Origin: Bretschneidera sinensis
Taxonomy: Eukaryota > Streptophyta > Magnoliopsida > Brassicales > Akaniaceae
DNA length: 64,000 bases
Assembly (NCBI GenBank): GCA_023935145.1
Contig: CM043703.1
Span: forward strand, 21,997,227-22,061,226
Direction: 5' to 3'
A model generated the notes under the pieces. It was not told the origin of the DNA. It did not search any database and was given only the letters and a program-made list of their open reading frames with translations. Position numbers and translations under genes: made by a program. Below, piece by piece: positions 22,279 through 33,145 of the stretch. Numbering within the stretch: the stretch's first letter is position 1; every line of letters begins with the position of its first letter.

Positions 22279-23009
22279 TTCGAAACCAAGGAGCATTGGC
22301 ACTTTCAAGGAGCTGAGCTACGCCTTTGCGTCCCACTTCCTTAACAGCAAGGAACCTAAGAAGACTTCGGAGTCCCTGTTCAACATCATCCAATTATGGG
22401 GATAAAGACTTCGGGTTTACATTTTGAGGTTCAATGCCGCCGTTTGAGAGATCCCCAACCTCGATCCCAACATCCAGATGCTAGTATTAAAAAATGGACT
22501 AAGGTCCAGAATCTTTAGCTCCAAGCTCACTAGGCGACCGCCCAACAACATGAACTAGTTTTTGGCCCAAACCGAGAAATACATACTGGTGGAAGATGAT
22601 CAAGCCTTCTGGTTGGAACGAAAAGGGGATACAAAGAATAAGAGGAAGGACATTGTCAGTCTTTACCGCGAACCAACCAAGTGACCTTTCCGCGCAAATA
22701 GGCACAAATCCTTCGGCCAATTCGAGCGCTTTACTCCTCTCAACGCATTCATAACCAACATCCTGATGCAACTCCAAGACAGGTCAATCCTCCAATGGCC
22801 TCCGAGGCCACTACACCTCAGTGAGGATCAAAGCAAGTGGTGTCGGTTCCACAAAAACCATAGGCACGATACTGAAGAGTGTATGTCCCTAAAACATTAA
22901 ATTGAGGCTCTTATCAGTAGGGGGCAGTTTAAAGAATTCACCAGACTATGGCAAGAAGGAATGCCTGGATGATCCCGAAGAAGTCCTGAGCATCTGCCTT
23001 GTCGAAACC
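22279..23009 (+). pseudogene. gag: E6 gag, 5'-truncated and broken
   Basis: It begins within the Retrotrans_gag core (FKELSYAFASHFLNSKE, about 22297-22350) because E4 cuts it at 22279. A helical segment (ALxPNLDPNIQML-like) and the knuckle-like CRFHKNHRHDTEEC (about 22846-22887) follow. Several stops fit C-to-T of Arg or Gln codons (for example TAA near 22900 before IEALI). It is interrupted at 23009 by the solo LTR E5; coding sense resumes at 24281. Confidence 0.8.
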
Positions 23010-24280
23010 TGATAAGTGCTTAAATAGTCATATTTAAGCCCCTTAATTTATGCTTGTTAGGCTATTTTTTTTATCTATTTTAGTAGATTCTACTTCATTT
23101 TCATGTTTTATGTGTTTTTCATAGGGTTTTGACAAAAAGAAGACATTTTGGAGCTCTAAGGAATAAAAAGTAAAGTCTACAACCAGCAAGGTGCGCTCGA
23201 GCGCACCTCTCTTATGATCGAGAACGTAGGCACTCAAGCGCACACTTAGAAAGCTCGAGCGCAGACCCATACGATCGAGCGCACACGCACCAGAAGCGTT
23301 AAAGCCAGAATTGGAAAGAAGTCTGCAGACCTTAAATTGGAAATCAGGATTTTGGGGCACCCTTAGTGCCCTATATTTAGTCTTGTAAAACACAAAAAAA
23401 CATATATTTTTTTTTATTTGAGCTTGAAGTTGTAAGCTGTGGAGAGGAATTGACGACTCGTTTCCTCAGCATTCTTTGGGTTTTATTTTTCTGTTTTAGT
23501 TTAATTATGGTTATGATGTTTAGTTCACTTAGCATGTGTAACTAACTTCCTAATAGGGCTCGATTGAAGCCTTAATTATGCTTTCCTATATATATATAAT
23601 CATTGATTGCCTTTGCAAATAGCCATGTTATGATGCTTCAATTGATTAATGCATGTGTTTATTTAAATTCCTCATATGTGTGTGTCTGATCAACGTATGC
23701 ATATCGTATGGATCAGCTAGTTAGATTAATTTGGATGACCTAGTCCTGGGTCTGATGATAGTAACAAAAAAAATCCACACCGGATTCTTGGATTAATCAA
23801 CATGGGAAACCGGGAGCGGACCAAGCCCTAGGTCCCATGTGGTTGTCGATTTCAACAGCCCTTATACTCTCTTAAGGAACAACTCAGTATACACCATACT
23901 GAATCCTTTAAGAGAGAAAAAAGTTAGAGTATACACCATGCCTAACTCGTTGCTTAGGGAGATCAATAGCCTAAGGAGTGGACCAAACCCTTAGGTTGAC
24001 AACCATTTGGCATTCATGATAGGGCTATAGCATTGGCATTTTACTTATTAGGAAAGTATGATTAGTGGTGGATATCAAAGCCCTACGTTCTTATTTTATT
24101 AATTCACACTCAACATCTATTTCTATCATTTTATATTGAGAAACTAATTCTAAATCAAAATTCACAATCCCTGTGGAGATGATCTCGCATTTGCACATTA
24201 TGCTACTATTGACCTTGTGCACTTGCAAGTAAAACTGTACAATTATTTGCTTATTTATTTAGGTAGATAAATGCACAACA
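23010..24280 (+). repeat. E5: solo LTR of the E1 family
   Basis: It runs TGATAAGTGCTTAAATAG...GCACAACA, 1.27 kb, without internal sequence. A perfect 5-bp target duplication AAACC lies at 23005-23009 and 24281-24285. It carries a palindrome array (about 23191-23293; GTGCGCTCGAGCGCAC is the cleanest unit) and a TATA-like CTATATTTAG near 23370. It arose by LTR-LTR recombination after insertion into E6. Confidence 0.92.
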
Positions 24281-24980
24281 AAACCAAACAGACCAAGCCT
24301 CTTGGGGAAGTCCGGGACCAAACAAGGAAAGGCTCAGCCAGAGAGGCCCAGATGACGATCTCTTTCACAGACGACGATCTAGAAGGAGTACAGACCCCAC
24401 ATGACGATGCCGTGGTGGTCTCCCCTCTTGTGGCTAACCATGATGTTAGACGCATCCTGGTCGACAACGGGAGCTCGACAACATCTTGTTTTACTACGTT
24501 TTTCAATAGATGCAGTTGGAAGACGCTCAATTGGAATCGGTGTCCACTCCGCTTTACAGTTTCTCGGAGGGCCTGGTGTTCACCGAAGGCAGCATAGTCC
24601 TCCCAGTCACCATATGGACGGCCCCAAAAACGACCACCGTATAGACTATTTTCTTAGTGGTCAAGCAATCGTCGTCCTACAACATAATCCTCGGCAGGCC
24701 CACCCTTAACAAGCTTAAAGTGGTCGTCTATATCTACCACTTAAAGATGAAGTTTCCCACTGACGATGGAGTAAGTGAAGTTAGAGGAAACCATCAAGTC
24801 TTTAGGTCCTGCTACCTAAACACCGTGAGATGGGGAAAGAGAATGGAAGCCCTCCCTCTCGAGGTAGAAGACTTTAGGGACGAAGTAAGAGTTCCCAAAG
24901 GCCAACTTATAGAAGAACTGGCCAAAGTCTCATTCGGTGGGATGCCTCCCGAATGGTTTAGATCGGCTCCAACCTTTTGA
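24281..24980 (+). pseudogene. pol: E6 gag end and protease, broken
   Basis: The protease lead-in FTDDDLEGVQTPHDDAVVV and active-site region RRILVDNGSS lie at about 24362-24480 in one frame. After a shift near 24520 the domain continues as QSSSYNIILGRPTLNKLK (about 24664-24717) and HLKMKFPTDDGVSEVRG (about 24739-24790). These are characteristic of Tat protease. The frame runs on to 24980 as the linker into RT. Confidence 0.82.
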
Positions 24981-24999
24981 AAGGCCCTAAAAGATCCAT

Positions 25000-25725
25000 A
25001 CTCCCCGTCCTCTGAAAGAATCAGGATCTCTTTGCCTGGTCAGCTTCGGACATGCCTGGGATTAGCCCAGAGGTGATCGTGCATCGGTTAAACGTGGATC
25101 CAACCCATAGGTCGGACGTTCAGAAGAAGCGATCGTTCGTGCCCGAACAGCAGGCCGCCATCAAAGCTGAAATGGATAAGCTACTTACAGCAAGTTTTGT
25201 TCGAGAAACTGATTATCCCGACTGGGTGTCCAATGTGGTGATGGTAAAAAACCCCAATGGCAAGTGGCAAATCTACATCGATTTCACGGACCTGAACAAA
25301 GCCTACCCAAAGGATAGCTTCTCGTTGCCACTGATTGATCAACTAGTTAACGCAACGTCGGGGCACGAGCTCCTAACCTCCATGGACACCTATCCGACTA
25401 CAACTAGATCCTCATGCATGAATCTGATCAGGAGAAAACAACATTCGTCACTGGTCAAAGATTGTACTACTACAAGGTTATGCCCTTCGACCTTAAAAAC
25501 ATTAGGGAAACGTATCAAAGATTGGTAAACAAGATCTTCCACGAGCAGATCAGGAGGAATATGGAAGTCTATGTGGATGATATGTTGATCAAGAGTGTCA
25601 AAGAAAAAGACCATGAAGCTGATCTGGAGGAAGCATTTGAGGTGCTTCGACGTCATCAAATGAAACTGAACCCTGCAAAGTGTGCTTTTGGAGTCACTGG
25701 GGGAACTTATTCTGCTTCATGGTAA
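25000..25725 (+). pseudogene. pol: E6 reverse transcriptase, broken
   Basis: It starts with the Tat RT lead-in (DLFAWSASDMPGISPEVI, about 25029-25083). Then come IKAEMDKLLTASFVRE, WVSNVVMVKNPNGKW, IDFTDLNKAYPKDSF and PLIDQLVNAT. The block that should hold the first catalytic Asp reads SMDTYPT (about 25380). After a shift near 25400-25414 it continues through YYKVMPFDLKN to the active site YVDDM (about 25570-25584) and LNPAKCAFGV (about 25669-25698). Two frames are needed, so it is inactive. Confidence 0.85.
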
Positions 25726-26340
25726 CCTAAAGAGCTATAGAGGCCAATCTGAAAAAAATTGAGGCCATCCTCGGCATTACCCCCCTTGGATAGTAAGAGA
25801 AGTGAAACGGTTGATAGGATGGGTAGCTGAACTTAGCCAGTTCATGTCACAATCCTTGGAGAAATGCCTCATCTTCTTCAAAGCCATCAGAAAAATGAAG
25901 GACTTCACCTGGACTGAAGACTGTCATAAGATGTTCAAAGAGCTAAAATAATATTTAAGCTTACCCCCACTTCTAACCAAACCCATCACCGATAAAGAAC
26001 TCTTTTTGTACCTATCGACCGGACAAGAAGTAGGGGCCTCTGTCCTGATCAGAGAGGAAGAGGGCGTCCAAAAACCAGTGTACTATGTAAGCAAGATCCT
26101 CCACGATGTAGAAACATGGTATCTCCTGATAGAAAAGATGGTGTACGTCCTCCTGATCACAGCACAGAAACTCCGACCATACTTTCAAGCACACACCATC
26201 ATCCTCTTAACGGACCAGCCATTGAGACAAGTGCTCCATAAGTCAGATGTCTCCGGAAGGATGGTCAAGTGGTCCTTAGAGCTCGATGAGTTCGACATCT
26301 GGTACCATCCTCGTAAAACCATCAAGACTTAGGCTGTCAC
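25726..26340 (+). pseudogene. pol: E6 first RNase H, broken
   Basis: The connection region after RT (LIGWVAELSQFMSQ) leads to a Ty3-type RNase H: LFLYLSTGQEVGASVLIREE, VYYVSKILHDVETWYLLIEK, ITAQKLRPYF, ILLTDQPLRQVLHK, RMVKWSLELDEFDIWYHPR (26006-26332). A TAG ends the frame at about 26330 where the spacer to the second RNase H begins. There are stops upstream (for example near 25950). Confidence 0.82.
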
Positions 26341-26800
26341 AAACTTTATCGTAGAGATAACTCTCCAAGGTAAACCAAACCCAACCTTGGACCTCGTAAC
26401 AGCCGAGAAAGTTCTACAGGGGACCTTCCATGTTGACGGATCCTCAAACAGCACCGGAAGTGACGCCAGGCTCTTCCTGTGTAGCCCAGATAGTTTGACT
26501 ATTGAGTACACTTTAAGGTTCGGATTCAGTGCCTTTAATAATGAAACAGAGTACGAGGTAATACTTGTCGGAATGAAGTTGGCTAAGGCGATGGCCATCG
26601 AAGCCCTAGACACATACAACGACTCACAGTTGGTAGTGAACCAGATTAATGGAGAATTCGAAACCCTTGGAGAGAGGATTACCCACTACCTAAAGAAAGC
26701 CAGAGAACTCGCTACTAAGTTCAAAGTATTTTGGATAACCAAGGTCCCCCAGATAGAAACTCGAAAGCTGATTCCCTAGCTCGACTCGCCCATTCCCGGC
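26341..26800 (+). pseudogene. pol: E6 second (archaeal-type) RNase H
   Basis: 26387-26779 is open: FHVDGSSNSTGSDARLFL, LRFGFSAFNNETEYEVIL, MKLAKAMAIEALDTYNDSQL. The motif set (DGS..N..G, NNE.EYEA-like, DSQLVVNQI) is that of the additional RNase H captured by Tat elements. Asp and Glu positions are kept; an end stop is present. This domain is the best lineage marker in E6. Confidence 0.82.
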
Positions 26801-26989
26801 AGCTCGATCCCATGCAGGTAGTCTACCTCAAAACACTCACCGCTCCAAGAATTGAAGAGATCCCCATGTTACCAGTAACCAAAGGAGAAACTTAGGTAGA
26901 TTCAATTCTCTGGTATTTACAGGATGGTCAGCTCCCCGAGCAAAGAGATGAAGCAAGGAAGATCGTCTCCCAAACATCACGGTATACAG

Positions 26990-28140
26990 TCATAGATGAC
27001 CAATTATACAAGAGAGGCCTCACAAACACCTTACCTAAGGTGTTTGGGGCCCACCGAAGCTAACTACATCCTCCAAGATGTTCACGAAGGAATCTACGAA
27101 AACAACCAAGGAGGTCAAGCCCTAGCCTTCAAAATACTCCGACAAGGCTACTACTGGCCTAGGATGTAAAAAGAGGCCATGAAATTAGTCAAGAAGTGCA
27201 AAAGCTGTCAGCAATACTCTCCGATACCCCATCGACCGGCTAACCCTCTTCACTCGATCGTGAGCCCACTTCTCTTCGTCATGTAGGGGATGGATCTTAT
27301 AAGCCCCTTCACTGAAGCATCCGATCAATGGAAGCACCTCATCATGGTGATAGATTACTTCACTAAGTGGGTAGAAGCAGAACCACTGACTAGCATAACC
27401 TACCACTAGGCTCGAAGCTTCGTTTGGAAGTCTATATTGATATGTTTTGGCTTTCCCCACATATTGGTGACCGACAATGGCAAACAATTTGACAATGCCC
27501 AATTCAAAGTGTTATGTGAAGAACTTCACATTGAACACTGATTCTTCTTCGTCGGGTTCCCACAGGGTAACGGACAAGCCGAAGTAACCAACAGGATGCT
27601 TCTATAAGGCATCAAGAGGAGACTAGATGAGGTAAAAAAACAGTGGGCCAACCACTTGCCAAACGTACTCTAGGCTTTCCGGACCACTGCCCAAACACCC
27701 CCAGGAGAAACCCCGTTCTTCATGGCGTATGGCTCTGAAGCGGTCATCCCTTTAAAAATTGGGGTATCCTCACTATAAGTACAAAATTTTGAAAATGGCA
27801 ACAACAAAGAGGCTCTATGGATGAATGTCAATCTTATTGAAGAAGCTCGAGATAAGGCCCAAATTCGATTAGCCGTTTATCAACAGAAGGCCTCCAAGTA
27901 TTATAACTCTCGGGTCTAAAGCAGAAACTTTGAGTTGCATGACCTCATCCTACAAAAGAGTGAAGCATCTCGTCCATAAGAAACGAGCAAGCTCATCCCA
28001 AACTGGGAATGCCTGTACCGTATTAAAAGGGTATGTTGATCCGGAACCTTCGAGCTCAAGGAACTAAGTGGCAAACCCGTTCCCTGCACTTGGAATGTCG
28101 AGAACCTTCAAAAGTTCTACCAATAACATGTGCCTCGAGT
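26990..28140 (+). pseudogene. pol: E6 integrase, broken
   Basis: The core is readable from about 27180: KLVKKCKSCQQYSP (end of the zinc-binding part), GMDLISPFTEASDQWKHL (first Asp, about 27290), DYFTKWVEAEPLTSIT, FPHILVTDNGKQFDNA (second Asp, about 27470), GFPQGNGQAEVTNRML (Glu, about 27580), FRTTAQTPPGETPFFMAYG. The C-terminal part reads KLIPNWECLYRIKRV and GKPVPCTWNVENLQKFYQ (to about 28125). There are many premature stops; most fit TGG-to-TAG, CAA/CAG-to-TAA/TAG or CGA-to-TGA. Confidence 0.82.
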
Positions 28141-28294
28141 GTGGCTCGCAAAACTAAGGTTGTAAGGTCAAATGTACGATTATAGTAAGGGACAACCAAT
28201 TGATTAAAAAACCCGCAATTTCATTGTGTTACATAACAAGGTTACACACAAAGGCATTATTGGCATTGAATTACTAAAAAAAAATGAAAAAAGA
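28141..28294 (+). other. E6 spacer after pol
   Basis: AT-rich sequence with no gene, ending at the E7 target site CAAGT (28295-28299). Confidence 0.6.
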
Positions 28295-28299
28295 CAAGT

Positions 28300-29747
28300 T
28301 GATAACTCTGAATAAATCATATTATTATACTGCTTTTAGGCACGTTTTTTTTTATGTTGATCTTAAGCATTAGAATTATGTTACATGTGTTTTTAGCAAT
28401 TTGAGTTTAGTTTTTCTTATTCTACTAATAAGTTGTTTTAGTTGATTTATCAATGCTAAGTCATGGAAATTTATTGTGCAGACACTTGCTAGAGCGCTGG
28501 AGAGCACTAGAAGGCCAAAATGCACAAAGAAGATAGAAACTCAAGGCTGCAGTGCCGGGATGTTGGCGCTGCAGCGCTGGTAGCTGGCAAAAAGAGACCA
28601 ATTTGGACAGAAAGTTGGCGCTGCAGTGCCAGAAAGTTAGAACTACAGCGCCAGAATAGGGTTTTAAATACGTCTTGAAGCTGCAGCACCGGGATGTTGG
28701 CGCTGCAGTGCCAACCCGTGGATTTTGAATGTTATAAATAGAAACCCTAGCTGAACAAGAAGGGGGGTGGTAGAGAGAAGGAAGAAAACAGAATTTGGAG
28801 GAGAGAAGAAGAAAGAGGAGAGTTGGAGACACTCCAGAAGGCTACGCATCAAGCTCTTAAATCATTCTTCTCCGGTTTTGTATTATTCTTATCTAGCTAT
28901 GTTGATGTTTTATAATATGAACATGGATTGTTTGAATATTATTATGGAGTAGATATTTTTGTGTTAAGGATAGATGGATCTTAAACCTTTATCTTGAGTG
29001 TTGTTTGGACAAGTGGAATTTAATGTGTTTTTCAAAGAGTGTGTTTTATTGCTCTTAATGCTTTTTATTATTTTGATTCCTTCTTTAGGCATGGTGATGT
29101 GTCGAATAGAGAAGCCATGCTTTTATAAATGGTTGAACTAATGAACATGATATTGGATTGTTATCTATGCAAAAGCCAGGGTAAAACATGCCATGAATGG
29201 AATAGGAGTAACCGAATAGGGATTCTAGGAAGTTCATGTGGTCCGCTTAAATCGTAACCGAATAGGGAGATTTAACTGAAAGGAATCCAAAAACACTTAA
29301 TGCTTCTTAATTTGAATTAATCTAGAATAGACCTGAAATACGGATATTTAAAGTTAATGATTCTTGAGATTGTGGTTAGACCTGGAATATGGATAACCAA
29401 TTTATTGGGGATTCTACCATCTTGAAAAACGTATTAAAGGAAACTTGTCCATTCGAAACTCTTGTCAATTACGGTTTAGGTGAAGTCGAGTCCTTAGCAT
29501 GTTAGTTCATAAGAGTCTTCGTTCCAAAGTTTGCAAATCATCCGTTATTTACTATTGCATTTTGTTTTCCCCTTTTGTTGATCGTTAGAAAACTTTTCTC
29601 CTACAATTATTCGTTTGCTCAAATAACAGTAAGAGTTGAGTCATAATTTCTATAGTATTTGTTCAGTCCTCGTTGGGAATAATATTTACTCATCATTTTA
29701 TTACTTGAACAATTAGTGCACTTGCTAGTGTCAATTTCATCGCATCA
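28300..29747 (+). repeat. E7 5' LTR
   Basis: It runs TGATAACTCTGAATAAAT...CATCGCATCA. U3 has about six copies of a palindrome GGCGCTGCAGCGCC or variants (28545-28712), then TATAAATA at 28733-28740. The rest holds no gene; small open frames on the minus strand near 28460-28850 are translations of the array. Confidence 0.93.
28545..28740 (+). promoter_or_regulatory. E7 LTR: PstI-type palindrome array plus TATA
   Basis: Six units centred on CTGCAG (or one-base variants) are followed about 20 bp later by TATAAATA. In the 3' LTR the array (about 34774-34942) is cleaner (several exact GGCGCTGCAGCGCC), with TATAAATA at 34961-34968. Confidence 0.75.
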
Positions 29748-29753
29748 AGTGTT

Positions 29754-29771
29754 TGACGCCGTTGCCGGGGA
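29754..29771 (+). other. E7 primer-binding site (tRNA-Asp)
   Basis: TGACGCCGTTGCCGGGGA is complementary to tRNA-Asp with one mismatch, six bases after the LTR. Confidence 0.9.
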
Positions 29772-29871
29772 CTGAAATAAAATATTAAATTTATTGTGAT
29801 TCTACTAGATAATTTGAGAGTTTATTAATTTGGTTTTTAAGTCTATTTTGAAAGGTTTTCGTATCTAGTGC

Positions 29872-32510
29872 ATGACGCGTACTAGTGGGAGAATACTTGC
29901 AAAACTTAATCCAGAGATTGAGTGCACTTTTCACACTTTGAGAAGAGCAATACCAGTAACAGTTAATACAATGGCAGAAGGAAACAATGCAGAGGTGCAA
30001 CGTGCACTGTGGGATTATTCTATGCCAAAGATGGATGGTGTTGAATCTAGCATTTGACGACCACCTATACAAGCGAACAATTTTGAAATTAAGCCCGCCA
30101 TCATTCAGATGATTCAACATTCAGTACAATTTGGGGGCCTATCGCAAGAAGATCCAAATGTTCACTTGACGAATTTCCTTGAAATTTGTGACACATTCAA
30201 GCATAACGGAGTATCGGAGGATGCAATTCGCTTAAGTCTTTTTTTTCCATTTTCATTCAGGGATAACGCAAAAAGCTGGTTAACTTCTTTGCCAGCTGGA
30301 TCCATAACGACATAGGCAGAATTGGCACAAATTTTTTTAGGGAAATACTTCCCTCCTGCAAAAACTGCAAAGTTACGTAATGAAATTACTATGTTTTTGC
30401 AGGTCGATCGGGAATCACTATATGAGGCATGGGAACATTTTAAAGACCTTTTGAGAAGATGTCCTCATCATGAGTTGCCAACTTGGATACAGGTACAAAT
30501 CTTTTATAACGGTTTAACCAGTACAACCCGAAATATGATTAATGCAGCTACAGGTGGCACGATCATGAGAAAAACTCCAGAAGAGGCTCTTGATTTGCTA
30601 GAAGAGATGGCCACCAATTCTTATCAATGGCCAGTTGAGAGGTTACCTGTTAACAGAGCCTCAGGATTGCACAATATAGATGCCGTTACAGCTTTAACAG
30701 CATAAATGGAGGTTCTCACCAAGAAGATAGATGGACTTTATCCTACTACACATTTTATATGTGAATTGTGTGGTGGTATTGGCCACCATAGCAGTAACTG
30801 TCAAGAAGGTAATCAATTTGCATATAATTCATCTGCTGAACAAGCTAATTTTGTTTCAAATTTTCACAGGCAGAACAATCCATACAACAACACATATAAT
30901 CCGGGATAGAGAAATCATCCAAACTTCTCGTGGAATCAAAGCAATGCGAAGCAATCTCATCCTGAATATACCCCTCAAGAAAAAAAGTCCAACTTGGAGG
31001 ATATGATGGCCAAATTCTTGAGTATAACAGAAACTAGATTCTAAAATCAGGAAGCATCTATCAAAAATCTGGAAGTTCAGGTCGGTCAACTAGCAACCAT
31101 AATTTCTGGACGTGCACAAGGTTCCCTCCCGAGCAACACTGAAAAGAATCCTAAGGAAGATGTCAAGGCCATAACACTGAGGAGCGGCACACAATTGGAA
31201 GAGTCACAGCCAAAGGAAATTACTCAGCAAGTTAGCGAGAAAGAAGAAACTGAGCAAGAGGAAAAACGAATTTCAGTAAAGAAGTTTACTGGTAAAGGTT
31301 TGATTGATTCTAACTCTGAAACTAAATATATGCCACCTCTTCTCTATCCTCATAAATTTATGAAAGAAAAATTAGATAAGCAATTTTCAAAATTTTTAGA
31401 GATCTTCAAGAAATTGCATATTAACATTCCATTTGCAGAGGCTTTATCACAGATGCCTAGTTACACTAAATTTTTGAAGAAAATCTTGTCGAATAAACGA
31501 AAGCTTGAGGAATATGGAACGGTGATGTTTACTGAAGAGTGCAGCGCCATACTGCAAAACAAACTACCTCCAAAATTGAAAGATCCAGGGAGTTTTACTA
31601 TACCCTGCACTTTGGGAAGTTCATTCTTTGATAAAGCTTTATGTGACCTTGGTGCAAGTATCAATCTTATACCTCTTTCAATTTTCAAGAAACTTGGACT
31701 AGAAGAAATCAAAGCAACAACAGTGTTATTGTAATTAGCTGATCGATCTATTAAGAGACCACGGGGAATTATAGAAGATGTACTGGTAAAGGTTGATAAA
31801 TTTATATTCCTTGTAGACTTCATTGTTCTCGACATGGAAGAGGATCGTGAGGTACCTCTTATACTTGGACGTCCATTCCTTGCTACAGGGAGAGCCTTAA
31901 TTGATGTACAACAAGGGAAATTGACTTTAAGAGTCAATGATGAGCAAGTAGTTTTTGATATGTATAAAATTATGAAATACCCTTATGGCTTTTCTACTTC
32001 TTCTTGTTTTCAAGTGGATATTGTTGATAACATCACTAAGAAGTTTCAGGAGAAAACATTAAATGAAAATACTTTGGAGAGATGCATCATGGAATCAGGA
32101 ACTAATACCAATGAAAAACTCGTCATCGAAGAAGAAGCAAGGAACTTGAAGTCTGAAATGGGAAAAGAAGAGCCAGAGGAACAAATAATAATAACTGAAT
32201 TGAACACTTTACTTGCTCATTTGAAATATGCTTATTTAGAGAAAAATATTTTCCCTGTTATAATATCTTCTTCGTTGACAGGTAAAATGGAAGAACGGTT
32301 GCTGGAAGTCCTAAGAAGGCACATATTTTCGGGAAAGCTGAAAAATCGGTGGACTGGACCATACACCGTGATGTCTCACCTTTTGGTGCCGTTGAAGTAC
32401 GACACGAGAAAAACAAGGAGACATCCAAGGTTAACAGGCACAAATTGAAGCACTACATTATGGGGACGTTTGACCCTCAATCGTCCACAACCATTCTCCA
32501 AGAGCCATAA
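29872..32510 (+). pseudogene. gag: E7 fused Gag-protease-RT start/integrase end
   Basis: One frame runs from ATG 29872 to about 32378, more than 830 codons, with six premature stops (30055 TGA, 30313 TAG, 30703 TAA, 30907 TAG, 31042 TAA, 31732 TAA) and no indel. Domains: Retrotrans_gag core (about 30130-30480, [25 protein letters not shown]), zinc knuckle CELCGGIGHHSSNC (about 30760-30801), protease-like DLGASINLIP (about 31648-31677) and ILGRPFL (about 31861). Then comes the RT lead-in LAHLKYAYLEKNIFPVI...LEVLRRH (about 32212-32322), joined at about 32325 to the integrase C-terminus GKLKNRWTGPYTV. A shift near 32378 separates the last part, which ends at TAA 32508-32510 in another frame. The catalytic cores of RT, RNase H and integrase are absent. 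Confidence 0.86.
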
Positions 32511-32707
32511 ATCCGAAAGTCAAGCTAAAGACTATAAATTAGAACTACCAATTTGGTTCTTAATTTTTATTTTTCTTGCCTTTAGAAGTTATTTTGTGTG
32601 TTTCAATTTTTTTTTTTTGTTTAATTTATCTGTTACTTCAATTTTTATGGCCTTACAGTGTGTATTCTTAGTTTACTTTCAGGCTTACTTGGAGTCAGGA
32701 CAGCAAT

Positions 32708-32918
32708 CCAGCGTTGCAACCTCACATTTCTGGCGTTGCAGCACCAGGTCTTTCATTTATATACTATCCAGGTCAGAGATTCAACGCTGCAGCCTCACAA
32801 TGTTGGCGCTGCAGCGCCAGGACCTACACACACAAGCTGTTTCTGCACTCACGCATGTTAAATCTGCCCAGAAATCCAGCGCTGGAAAATGGAAGCTGCA
32901 GCGCCAGGCCGCAAGCTG
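32708..32918 (+). repeat. E7 internal palindrome array
   Basis: About seven units of the LTR motif (GGCGCTGCAGCGCC at about 32806-32819 is exact; others are CGTTGCA and CGCTGCA variants) lie about 200 bp after the coding end, 4 kb from the LTR array. They are followed by ATTTAAAT at 32921. Short open frames on the plus strand here are translated repeats. Confidence 0.72.
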
Positions 32919-33108
32919 ACATTTAAATGCACAACCCTTCCACAATTAGGGCACTCCAAAATTTAATTTCCAGCTGCTCTCCCTCTCCACTACCACCATA
33001 TCCCGATCATAGCAGTGATCATGAGGATGAGAACATTGACAAAGATGATTGATTCGGCCTCCGACTAATCAGAGGAGTTCCCTTCTCTTACTTTATAATT
33101 CAAATTCT

Positions 33109-33145
33109 ATACATTGCGGACAATGTATCATTTAAGTTTGGGGGT
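33109..33145 (+). other. E7 hairpin and internal polypurine tract
   Basis: ATACATTG (33109-33116), loop CGGA, CAATGTAT (33121-33128), then AAGTTTGGGGGT (33134-33145). Compared with E1 and E3, both arms carry the matching change (C-G to T-A) at the second pair, so pairing is kept. Confidence 0.75.
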
